A stretch of 8,412 nucleotides of DNA from Methylococcales bacterium (lineage in GTDB: Bacteria; Pseudomonadota; Gammaproteobacteria; Methylococcales; Methylomonadaceae): the NCBI GenBank assembly GCA_023144875.1, contig JAGLEW010000189.1, positions 1 to 8,412 on the forward strand. The letters run 5' to 3'. The notes beneath the pieces are model-generated. The model was not told the DNA's origin and did not search any database. It saw nothing but the letters and a program-made list of their open reading frames with translations. Numbering within the stretch: position 1 is the first letter of the stretch; every line of letters starts with the position of its first letter. Below, in pieces: positions 1 through 6,173 of the stretch. The translations under genes and the position numbers were made by a program.

Positions 1-53
1 TTTAATCCGACGACATCGCGATCATGGTCGCTACTGGTTAATTGTTGAGTCAT
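1..53 (-). CDS. Start of a probable radical SAM family protein (partial, runs off the window)
   Basis: Reading the minus strand from an ATG at 53 gives 17 complete codons, MTQQLTSSDHDRDVVGL, with the frame still open at the edge of the window. The DHDRDVVGL segment matches my recollection of the N-terminus of a gammaproteobacterial radical SAM protein family, in which a Cys-rich iron-sulfur motif follows some tens of residues later; that motif lies outside the window and cannot be seen. The gene is divergent from the Fae-family gene, with 78 bases between the two starts. Upstream of the ATG only a weak, A/T-rich ribosome binding region is visible. The coding call rests on composition, the sensible start position and this remembered similarity, so the family name is tentative. 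Confidence 0.55.
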   Translation of the reverse strand, partial: MTQQLTSSDHDRDVVGL

Positions 54-60
54 TTTAAAG

Positions 61-89
61 TTAAAAAGAGTGCTAAATCATGATATTCT
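61..89 (+). promoter_or_regulatory. Candidate promoter for the Fae-family gene
   Basis: A TATTCT hexamer at 84-89 is preceded by TGA (81-83), giving an extended -10 element. A weak -35-like TTAAAA lies at 61-66 with a 17-base spacer. Transcription would begin near 96, leaving a leader of about 36 bases that holds the GGAG ribosome binding site at 120-123. The matches to sigma-70 consensus are partial (4 of 6 in the -10), so this is a candidate only. It sits inside the 78-base divergent gap. Confidence 0.3.
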
Positions 90-131
90 ATCCAGTTACC
101 TTTAATTTATAAATAGTTTGGAGACAAAATA

Positions 132-680
132 ATGAGTGATAGAATCGTATTACGCACGGGTGAAGCATTAGTTGCAGGTGGCCCAGCAGGAACGGCGGCT
201 GAACCTGAAATTGTTATCGGTGAGTTAGACGGGCCTGTTGGAACCGCATTAGCGACATTAACGGGCGATCAAACCAAAGGTCACTCAAAAGTTTTTGCTA
301 TTTTAAATACCGATATTCAAGTACGTCCAGTGACGTTAATGGTCAGTAAAGTTACGGTTAAAAACAACCGTTACACCAATATTTTAATGGGTACGGTTCA
401 AGCGGCGATTGCCAACGGCGTTTTAGATGCGGTTCGTGCAGGGGATATTCCAAAAGAAAAAGCCAATGATTTGGGGATTATTTGTTCGGTTTGGTTAAAC
501 CCAAGCGTAGCGACCGATGACAATTTAGATCATCAAATTTTGTTTGATATTCATCGTAAAGCCACCGCATTAGCGATTAAAAAAGCCATGAATAATGAGC
601 CAAGCATTGATTGGTTATTAGAAAATCAAGATAAAATCACCCATAAATATTTTCAAATGGGCTTAGACGGAAAAATTTAA
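132..680 (+). CDS. fae: Formaldehyde-activating enzyme (Fae) family protein, divergent paralogue
   Basis: This 182-residue protein belongs to the Fae family, whose canonical member condenses formaldehyde with tetrahydromethanopterin in the cytoplasm of methylotrophs. Family signatures visible are GEALV (10-14), the block RPVTLMVSKVTV (65-76) that matches the canonical KPNTLMFNKVTI, and GTVQAAIANGVLDAV followed by IPKEKANDLG (87-115). The length is slightly above the usual 170. Aligned by eye with Methylorubrum extorquens Fae, the catalytic histidine in its AHIDLIIG segment falls on Glu24 of AEPEIVIG here, so the classic acid-base residue appears absent. It could therefore be a Fae2/Fae3-type paralogue with weak, altered or regulatory function. 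The start is well supported: GGAG at 120-123 lies eight bases before the ATG. A terminator follows, so it is probably a single-gene transcript. Family membership is firm; catalysis is uncertain. Confidence 0.88.
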   Translation: MSDRIVLRTGEALVAGGPAGTAAEPEIVIGELDGPVGTALATLTGDQTKGHSKVFAILNTDIQVRPVTLMVSKVTVKNNRYTNILMGTVQAAIANGVLDAVRAGDIPKEKANDLGIICSVWLNPSVATDDNLDHQILFDIHRKATALAIKKAMNNEPSIDWLLENQDKITHKYFQMGLDGKI

Positions 681-703
681 CCGCCTATCGTTGTACGAAC
701 GTT

Positions 704-736
704 AAAAGCCTCAGTGGATGACATTGGGGCTTTTTT
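704..736 (+). terminator. Rho-independent terminator of the Fae-family gene
   Basis: AAAAGCC at 704-710 pairs with GGCTTTT at 728-734, and the stem extends through a T-G wobble, C-G and A-T (711-713 with 725-727) around an 11-base loop. The right arm runs into six T residues (731-736). It begins 23 bases after the Fae stop codon and is oriented for that gene. Its end is only 28 bases before slyX, so slyX expression needs read-through or a promoter squeezed into that gap; I see no convincing one there. Confidence 0.8.
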
Positions 737-764
737 ATTTGATATTTTTAACTGAGATCCCCCC

Positions 765-938
765 ATGAGTGATGCGCGAATCATTGAATTAGAAATTAAA
801 CTGGCCTATCTAGAAGACTTAACTCAAACACTCAATGAAATCGTAACCAACCAACAACGCCAGATAGACCGATTGGAAAACTCGCTAAAAATGTTGCACG
901 AAAATCAACAAACCTTAGCGGCTAACATCCATTCATGA
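765..938 (+). CDS. slyX: SlyX family protein
   Basis: This small 57-residue cytosolic protein starts MSDARIIELEIKLAYLED and continues with a heptad-like pattern through QQRQIDRLENSLKML to the end, so it is predicted to be one long coiled coil. The pattern of an N-terminal ELE-KLA-LED helix, a central LN-IVTNQQ-QIDRL block and a polar tail is that of SlyX, a small widespread proteobacterial protein of unclear molecular function first named from a genetic link to phage phiX174 lysis in E. coli. The length is a little short of the usual 70 or so, mainly in the C-terminal tail. GAG at 754-756 provides a plausible ribosome binding site. Its TGA overlaps the ATG of the next gene (ATGA at 935-938), indicating translational coupling with the DUF3754 protein. 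Confidence 0.85.
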   Translation: MSDARIIELEIKLAYLEDLTQTLNEIVTNQQRQIDRLENSLKMLHENQQTLAANIHS

Positions 939-2191
939 AAACAATAGCGCCACCACCCCATGCATTAGAGAGGTTTATTCCCATTACTATCGATCAACTC
1001 ATTCAAACGTTATGCCAAAGCGAGGCACTTTCGGCGGATCAAAAACAACACATGCAGGCATTTTGCCAGCAATATCGTGCTTTATATTCGGCTCAAACCC
1101 TGCCTAGTTTTCAAAAATTAACGCACCATTACAGCCCTTTTAATCCTGATATTGAAAGCGCGTATAATTTCCATTATTCAGATAATAAAAAACAACAACT
1201 AGAAGATCAATTACTCCAAAAAGTAACCCAATTATTGAATAATGCAAATTATGAACAACTATCACTCGCCGAATTAAAAAGTGTTTTAGAAAAAACCTCA
1301 CCTTATGGGGTAAAAGTTTCCGTTGATTTTAATGATTTTTCTGAAATTTTAGTCTTTTATCGAGGGCGTAAAAGTCGTCATAAAGAACAACGTGACTGGA
1401 AACATTTATATTTAACAACAAACACTCAGGAGGTTAAATTATATAGTCGGCTTTTTATTTTATTAAAACAAAAACCATTTGATCAACAAGTCAAAGAACT
1501 GGTCGCCGCTAAAAAAATATCTGCAGAAAAAGCGACTCGAAAACTCAATGCCAAGCTGTCGAAAAACACCATTGATGATGACAAGATTTATATCAAACTA
1601 TTTAAAGATATTCCCTGTTCAGATTTAGAAATGCTCTTTCCGAATACAAAAATACAAATGCGTTTATTTGATAAATTAAAATTGGGGGTTACGGGCGGAG
1701 GTGGCACGGTTGGAGGCATTGTCACTATTATGGGAAAGCTCGCGATGGCATTAGACCCCGTTTCGATTATAACGGCGGTGGTTGGGTTTTTAGGTTTATT
1801 ATGGCGACAAATAAGCAAAGTATTCACGCAACGCACAAAATACATGGCCGAATTAGCCAAAAACCTGTATTTTTATAATTTAGATAACAATCTTGGCGCT
1901 CTGGCACATATTAACAACATGGCGGCGGATTCAGAAGCCAAAGAAACCTTGTTAAGCTATTTCTTTTTACTCACTCAAGGTGAAATGACGATAACAGCGC
2001 TGGATCAAAAAGTTGAACAGCTTATCAAAGATGAATACGGGGTTGTCGTTGATTTTGAAGTCCATGATGGACTCGCAAAGCTTAAAAAATTAGGGCTATT
2101 AATAGAAAAAGAGGATCGTGTGAGCGTTTGTTCTCAAAATGAAACCGAGATCCTGTTAAAAAGACATTGGCAATCTTGTTATAAAGGCTGA
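935..2191 (+). CDS. TMEM143/DUF3754 family membrane protein
   Basis: This 418-residue protein is recognisable as a DUF3754 (TMEM143-like) family member. The diagnostic region is the segment YIKLFKDIPCSDLEMLFP (219-236), followed by the hydrophilic QMRLFDKLKLG and a glycine-rich turn GGGGTVGG (254-261). Two hydrophobic stretches, about 259-273 and 275-290, look like a helical hairpin that could insert in the inner membrane. The N-terminal 210 residues are soluble and mixed helical, including the segment VKVSVDFNDFSEILVFYRGR (127-146). The C-terminal part (about 335-418) resembles a small winged-helix-like fold, which is only an impression. The biochemical function of the family is unknown. Its start is fixed by the four-base overlap with slyX, so the two are probably co-translated. 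No strong ribosome binding site is visible. It converges on a HAD remnant with seven bases between them. Confidence 0.8.
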   Translation: MKTIAPPPHALERFIPITIDQLIQTLCQSEALSADQKQHMQAFCQQYRALYSAQTLPSFQKLTHHYSPFNPDIESAYNFHYSDNKKQQLEDQLLQKVTQLLNNANYEQLSLAELKSVLEKTSPYGVKVSVDFNDFSEILVFYRGRKSRHKEQRDWKHLYLTTNTQEVKLYSRLFILLKQKPFDQQVKELVAAKKISAEKATRKLNAKLSKNTIDDDKIYIKLFKDIPCSDLEMLFPNTKIQMRLFDKLKLGVTGGGGTVGGIVTIMGKLAMALDPVSIITAVVGFLGLLWRQISKVFTQRTKYMAELAKNLYFYNLDNNLGALAHINNMAADSEAKETLLSYFFLLTQGEMTITALDQKVEQLIKDEYGVVVDFEVHDGLAKLKKLGLLIEKEDRVSVCSQNETEILLKRHWQSCYKG

Positions 2192-2198
2192 TATTCAG

Positions 2199-2342
2199 CT
2201 ATTCAAAAAACTGATAATATTTATGATCCGCTAAATTAAGCATCTCATCATCACCATGACTGTCGCCATATGCATAAATAGCCTCATACGTGTCGGGTAC
2301 CGTGTAATCATGGTCATAAAAATCAAAAAGAGCTAATTTCAT
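2199..2342 (-). pseudogene. Internally deleted HAD-family (subfamily IB-like) hydrolase remnant
   Basis: The minus strand holds a closed 47-codon frame from an ATG at 2342 to a TAG at 2199. It begins MKLALFDF, the first strand and start of motif I of HAD hydrolases (normally continuing DFDGT), and then passes at once to EAIYAYGDSHGDDEML and NLADHKYYQFFE, which match the motif IV region and C-terminus of HAD-IB phosphatases. Intact proteins of this type have about 200 residues, so roughly 150 residues holding most of motif I and motifs II and III are missing, yet the reading frame is preserved across the junction. A ribosome binding site (AAGG, forward 2350-2353) lies seven bases upstream of the ATG. 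It cannot be catalytically active as a HAD enzyme. It is either a decaying gene or a retained micro-ORF. The family assignment is from motif recognition only. Confidence 0.7.
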
Positions 2343-2365
2343 TATTTAACCTTAACGTTTTTTAA

Positions 2366-2393
2366 AGCATAAATGATAATTGCATATTGTTAA
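2366..2393 (-). promoter_or_regulatory. Possible promoter of the HAD remnant
   Basis: On the minus strand TTAACA (forward 2388-2393, 5 of 6 to TTGACA) is separated by 16 bases from TATGCT (forward 2366-2371, 4 of 6 to TATAAT). It lies 24 bases upstream of the remnant's ATG and downstream of the rne terminator, so it could be the original promoter of the intact hydrolase gene. The region is A/T-rich and chance matches are likely. Confidence 0.25.
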
Positions 2394-2433
2394 TAAATCA
2401 CAGGGTTGACTGATGTATAAAAATTTTATAAAC

Positions 2434-2471
2434 GGAAAAAGAGCCACCCACATTATGATGACTCTTTTTCC
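2434..2471 (-). terminator. Terminator hairpin downstream of rne
   Basis: GGAAAAAGAG (2434-2443) and CTCTTTTTCC (2462-2471) form a perfect ten-base-pair stem with an 18-base loop, beginning eight bases after the rne stop codon in the direction of rne transcription. The run of U lies mostly inside the distal arm rather than after it, so termination efficiency is uncertain. The symmetry means it could also stop transcripts arriving from the opposite strand, such as read-through of the DUF3754 gene. Confidence 0.65.
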
Positions 2472-2478
2472 TTAGTGA

Positions 2479-4662
2479 CTAACCTTCTTCTTTTTCTACC
2501 ACAGGCTTAGATTCCTTAGGAGGCTTGACCGCATCAACACGAGGATTAGGAGTCGTATCTGTTGTTGGTGCTGTTTTTTGAGTTTCCTTATCTTTTGACT
2601 CTTTAGGAGTGTCAGAACTAGCCCCCCTTTCAGCGTCAAAATCCATGCTATAGTCGGTTTGAGGTTTTTTATAATTTGGGTTGCGTGGTTTTCTACGATT
2701 AGGCCCTCGTCTACGATTTTGATTTTGTGGGCGTTTTTTAGGTTCTTCCTGCGTTTCAGGTGCGGTATTTTCTGGCACAACCTCTGGTTTTGTTTCTAAT
2801 GGCGTATTTTCTTTAACGGTAACGGCTTCTGGTTTGTTTTTCGGTGGACGCGTGTTTCGATTGTTATTATTACGTTTACGAGCGGGGCGATTTTTACGGG
2901 GTGCAGGTGTTTCCGTCTCGTTGCTATCCGTAGTGGTTGGCGCTTTTTTTTCTGGCGCTAACTCTTTTTTAGGCTCGCTACTAATTTCATGGTCACCAAT
3001 CAATTTTTGCCAAAAGCGATGAATTAATCCCGCTGAAGTTTTTTTATTTTGAATGGGAGCTGGCATATTCGGCAAAAATTCTTTAATCGCGGGAGGGGCT
3101 GTTTTATGCGATTGTTGTTTTGCAAACTCAGGCAAGGTAATTTCTTCCTTTTCAATTTGTAAATAACTGAGTTTTTCATCCCCCCCTTCTTTATTTTTTA
3201 TTCGCTCGATGGTGTAAGCAGGCGTTTCTAAGTGCTTGCTTGGTAAAATAACAATGCCCACCTTCAAGCGTTTTTCAAGGCCTTCAATATCACTGCGTTT
3301 TTCATTTAATAAAAAGGTCGCTGATTCGATAGGGAGATGAATAATAACCTTTTCGGTACTTTTTTTCATCGCCTCTTCTTCTATGATTCTTAAAACCGAA
3401 AGCGCGACGGATTCTACATTCCGAATAGAGCCTTGACCTTTACAGCGAGGACATGAAAGCTGTGTTGAATCACCTAACGATGGGCGGATTCTCTGGCGCG
3501 ACATTTCAAGTAAGCCAAAACGTGAAATTCGTCCTGTTTGAATCCGTGCGCGGTCAATTTTTAACGCGTCTTTTAAGCGATTTTCAACCGCCCGTTGATT
3601 TCGGTTAGCCAACATATCAATGAAATCAATGACAAATAAGCCCCCTAAATCACGCAAACGCAATTGTCGAGCAATTTCATCCGCCGCTTCTAAGTTCGTA
3701 TTTAAAGCGGTTTCCTCTATATCACTGCCTTTGGTTGCGCGGGCGGAGTTAATATCAATTGAGGTTAAGGCTTCTGTGTGGTCAATAACAATAGCGCCTC
3801 CTGATGGCAGTGAGACTTCGCGCTTATAGGCATTTTCAATTTGAGATTCAATTTGATAGCGGCTAAATAAGGGGACGTTGTCTTGGTATTGTTTGGCGCG
3901 GGATAAATAATGCGGCATGACTTGCTTTAAAAAAGTTTTAACCAATTTAAAGGCGCTTTCTTTATCAATTAGAATTTCTTCAACTTCATTGCGTAAATGA
4001 TCGCGCAATGCTCTGATAATGACATTGCTTTCTTGGAAAATTAAGAAAGGCGCGGTTTGATCATTGGCAGAGCGTTCGATGGCTTGCCATAATTGTAATA
4101 GGTAATCTAAATCCCATTGTAATTCTTCAGCACTTTTACCACAGCCTGCGGTACGAATAATCATGCCCATTTCTTCAGGAATTTCTAAAGAGCTGATAAT
4201 TTCACGCAACTCATTGCGCGTTTCACCTTCGATACGACGCGAAATTCCTTCGGTTTTAGGATTATTCGGCATTAAGACCAAATAAGTCCCTGCGAGGCTG
4301 ATATAAGTTGTTAACGCCGCGCCTTTATTGCCACGTTCTTCTTTTTCAATCTGAACGACAATTTCTTGCCCTTCTTTTAGGTTTTCTTTAATATTGGCAC
4401 GACTGCTTTTACCTGTTTTCGGATCAGTTCGATAGAGTGGAATAATTTCCTTAAATGGTAAAAAACCGTGTTTTTCAGCGCCGTAATTAATAAAGGCCGC
4501 CTCAAGGCTTGGCTCAATCCGTGTAATAATTCCCTTATATACATTTGATTTTTTTTGTTCTTTTGAAGGGATTTCGATGTCAAAATCATAAAGTTTTTGA
4601 CCATCTACCAAAGCAACACGCAGTTCTTCAGGCTGGGTGGCATTGATAAGCATTCTTTTCAT
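2479..4662 (-). CDS. rne: Ribonuclease E
   Basis: RNase E is the essential endonuclease that starts mRNA decay and processes rRNA and tRNA precursors, acting as a tetramer at the inner membrane. The first residues, MKRMLINATQPEELRVALVD, are almost identical to the E. coli enzyme, which fixes the start; AAGGA (forward 4669-4673) lies six bases upstream. Visible parts are the S1/RNase H-like N-terminus (about 1-130), the DNase I-like catalytic region with Asp303 (in SIDINSARATKGSD) and Asp346 (in FVIDFIDM), and the zinc-link CPRC (404-407), all at the E. coli numbering. The tail after about residue 515 is disordered and charged: a probable membrane-targeting amphipathic helix (GLIHRFWQKLIG, 545-556) and two Arg-rich blocks (586-612 and 643-661) for RNA binding. 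At 727 residues the tail is much shorter than in E. coli (1061), so degradosome contacts may be reduced. Confidence 0.96.
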   Translation of the reverse strand: MKRMLINATQPEELRVALVDGQKLYDFDIEIPSKEQKKSNVYKGIITRIEPSLEAAFINYGAEKHGFLPFKEIIPLYRTDPKTGKSSRANIKENLKEGQEIVVQIEKEERGNKGAALTTYISLAGTYLVLMPNNPKTEGISRRIEGETRNELREIISSLEIPEEMGMIIRTAGCGKSAEELQWDLDYLLQLWQAIERSANDQTAPFLIFQESNVIIRALRDHLRNEVEEILIDKESAFKLVKTFLKQVMPHYLSRAKQYQDNVPLFSRYQIESQIENAYKREVSLPSGGAIVIDHTEALTSIDINSARATKGSDIEETALNTNLEAADEIARQLRLRDLGGLFVIDFIDMLANRNQRAVENRLKDALKIDRARIQTGRISRFGLLEMSRQRIRPSLGDSTQLSCPRCKGQGSIRNVESVALSVLRIIEEEAMKKSTEKVIIHLPIESATFLLNEKRSDIEGLEKRLKVGIVILPSKHLETPAYTIERIKNKEGGDEKLSYLQIEKEEITLPEFAKQQSHKTAPPAIKEFLPNMPAPIQNKKTSAGLIHRFWQKLIGDHEISSEPKKELAPEKKAPTTTDSNETETPAPRKNRPARKRNNNNRNTRPPKNKPEAVTVKENTPLETKPEVVPENTAPETQEEPKKRPQNQNRRRGPNRRKPRNPNYKKPQTDYSMDFDAERGASSDTPKESKDKETQKTAPTTDTTPNPRVDAVKPPKESKPVVEKEEG

Positions 4663-5131
4663 TATATGTCCTTAGTATTTTGTTACCCCGTCTTTAGGTT
4701 TATTGATGGATTCATATCCATTAAGGGTTATCAGTTAAAAAGTGTTCTCAATCTTGGGCTTTAAGATTAACGCGCAAAAAGCCTATAAAATTTGTTTTTT
4801 TATCGACAGAGTCTTTCTAAAGTTAAAGGATGTTAAGGGAATTTAAGCACCTAAAAAGGATGAATTACCTTAAAAAAGGGAAGTTGTCCCCCCTTAACAA
4901 CGATTTTAACTTACAGGTCTTGGTACCATTCATTCGTTTTAGATGAAAAATAAAACAAAGGGTGCCTGTGATAACTGATTGTTAATATTACCAAATAAAC
5001 GCTATCCTAAACGGAGCAGCTTCACTCATCATGGGTTGAGTGATAAAACCCGATTAATTCGTATAAATTTTCATTAAACAGCTTATTTTTAATTTTTGTA
5101 AAAAAATTCTTGAGTTTATTTAAAGAAAAAC
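4663..5131 (-). promoter_or_regulatory. Long structured 5' leader of rne
   Basis: No gene is seen in the 546 bases between rne and rluC. If transcription starts near 5131 from the promoter at 5138-5166, rne carries a leader of about 470 nt. In E. coli, rne also has a long leader (about 360 nt) whose hairpins let RNase E cleave and so limit its own mRNA, and the same role is inferred here. Several structures are visible: AATCTT/AAGATT (4750-4755 with 4763-4768) whose loop can pair with 4778-4783; a hairpin followed by U6 at 4872-4895; TCACTCA/TGAGTGA (5022-5028 with 5037-5043), which competes with GGGTT/AACCC (5033-5037 with 5047-5051); and TGGAT/ATCCA at 4707-4720. None was energy-folded; the Rfam rne5 match is untested. 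Confidence 0.6.
4872..4895 (-). terminator. Attenuator-like hairpin inside the rne leader
   Basis: Read in the rne direction, a G-rich run (forward CCCCCC, 4888-4893) is followed by TTCCC and then six U (forward 4872-4877). Two pairings are possible: TCCC/GGGA (4887-4890 with 4878-4881, five-base loop) or AAGGG/CCCTT (4876-4880 with 4891-4895, ten-base loop). Either places a short G/C stem directly before a U tract, the shape of an intrinsic terminator, about 210 bases before the rne start. The stem is short, so it may pause rather than terminate. Confidence 0.35.
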
Positions 5132-5137
5132 TCGTCC

Positions 5138-5166
5138 AATATAACAATCTTACAGATTAGTATCAA
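5138..5166 (-). promoter_or_regulatory. Sigma-70 promoter of rne
   Basis: On the minus strand TTGATA (forward 5161-5166, 5 of 6) and TATATT (forward 5138-5143, 5 of 6) are separated by exactly 17 bases. This is the best promoter match in the window. It directs transcription toward rne with a predicted start near 5131. It lies 43 to 71 bases upstream of the rluC ATG, so the two divergent promoters are close enough to influence each other. Confidence 0.65.
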
Positions 5167-5170
5167 TTTA

Positions 5171-5201
5171 AAGACACATATTACAGGATTTACGTTATCA
5201 T
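5171..5201 (+). promoter_or_regulatory. Candidate rluC promoter, placed for a leaderless transcript
   Basis: TATCAT at 5196-5201 matches the -10 consensus in 5 of 6 positions and is followed by seven bases and then the rluC ATG at 5209, which would put the transcription start on or next to the A of the ATG. The -35 region is poor (AAGACA at 5171-5176 with a 19-base spacer). No ribosome binding site lies at normal distance before the ATG; the nearest AGGA, 5185-5188, is about 20 bases away. Confidence 0.35.
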
Positions 5202-5208
5202 TTACGCC

Positions 5209-6171
5209 ATGAATATGGCTGAAAATAAAACTAAATCACAGGTTCGATGGGTTGAAATAACAGAAGCTCACGCAGGGCAACGATTGGATAATTTTTTAAT
5301 TACCCAGTTAAAAGGTGTCCCTAAGAGTCGAATTTATCGCATTATCCGCAAAGGTGAAGTCCGAGTAAATAAAGGTCGCATTGCAGTGAAATATAAACTA
5401 GCATTGGGTGATACTGTAAGGATTCCTCCCGTTAGAGTCGCAGAAAAAAAAGAACAAAATAATTTCATTCCATCGGCACTCAAAGAAAGCTTGGAAAAAC
5501 ACATTTTATTTGAAGATGATTTTTTAATTGCACTCAATAAACCCTCAGGTTTTGCCGTACATGGTGGCACGGGTATTAATGCAGGCGTGATTGAAGCATT
5601 ACGCACCATTCGACCAAATGCCCCTTTTTTAGAATTGGTGCATCGACTCGATAAAGAAACGTCAGGTTGTTTATTAATTGCGAAAAAACGCAGTGCTTTA
5701 CGGACTTTGCATGAATTATTTCGGGGCGATGGTATTGAGAAAACCTATATCGCCTTACTGGCAGGGCGGTGGCAACGAAAAAAACTATGGGTGGATGCAC
5801 CTTTGCTTAAAAACATCGCCAAAAGTGGTGAACGAATGGTGTTGGTGAGTCGTGCGGGAAAATCTGCCCAAACGTTCTTTAGACGAATTCAGCGTTTTCA
5901 AGCGGCAACCTTAGTCGAAGCCAGTCCAAAAACAGGGCGTACCCATCAAATTAGAGTGCATGCCGCGCATTTAGGACACCCTATTATTGCCGATGATCGT
6001 TATGGTGATCGTGATATTAATCAAAATTTTAAACAAAAAGGCTATAAACGCTTATTTCTTCACGCTCAAAAGTTACGTTTCACACACCCTGACACAAGTA
6101 ATATTTTAATGCTTGAAGCGCCTTTACCCTCGACATTAACCACATTATTAACCCACGAACCAACGCTTTAA
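5209..6171 (+). CDS. rluC: 23S rRNA pseudouridine synthase RluC
   Basis: RluC isomerises uridines 955, 2504 and 2580 (E. coli numbering) of 23S rRNA to pseudouridine. The 320 residues match the E. coli length of 319. An N-terminal S4 RNA-binding domain spans about 22-75 (GQRLDNFL and SRIYRIIRKGEVRVNKGR), followed by the RluA-type catalytic domain with LNKPSGFAVHGG (109-120), the catalytic aspartate Asp148 in HRLDKETSG, and GRTHQIRVH (243-251) with ADDRYGD (261-267). Divergent placement next to rne is the classic gammaproteobacterial arrangement and favours RluC over RluD or RluA. The start is either the ATG at 5209 or a second in-frame ATG at 5215; neither has a clear ribosome binding site. 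The stop is two bases before the S49 peptidase ATG, indicating an operon. Confidence 0.94.
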   Translation: MNMAENKTKSQVRWVEITEAHAGQRLDNFLITQLKGVPKSRIYRIIRKGEVRVNKGRIAVKYKLALGDTVRIPPVRVAEKKEQNNFIPSALKESLEKHILFEDDFLIALNKPSGFAVHGGTGINAGVIEALRTIRPNAPFLELVHRLDKETSGCLLIAKKRSALRTLHELFRGDGIEKTYIALLAGRWQRKKLWVDAPLLKNIAKSGERMVLVSRAGKSAQTFFRRIQRFQAATLVEASPKTGRTHQIRVHAAHLGHPIIADDRYGDRDINQNFKQKGYKRLFLHAQKLRFTHPDTSNILMLEAPLPSTLTTLLTHEPTL

Positions 6172-6173
6172 CA

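Noticed and set aside
11..31. Near-palindrome GCGATCATGGTCGC
   Set aside because: It falls within the coding start of the minus-strand gene and is explained by the Asp-His-Asp-Arg-Asp codons.
1588..1860. Minus-strand 90-codon frame inside the DUF3754 gene
   Set aside because: It lies wholly inside a well-supported gene, has low-complexity composition and no ribosome binding site or family match.
2834..3022. Plus-strand frame opposite the rne tail
   Set aside because: Its Arg/Leu/Gly-rich composition is the mirror of the charged repeat-rich RNase E tail, not an independent gene.
5091..5108. A/T inverted repeat AATTTTT...AAAAATT in the rne/rluC gap
   Set aside because: Runs of A and T readily form such symmetry by chance; it may bend the DNA but gives no specific element.
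5334..5800. Two minus-strand frames inside rluC
   Set aside because: Both are antisense to conserved catalytic and RNA-binding coding sequence and show no protein-like features.
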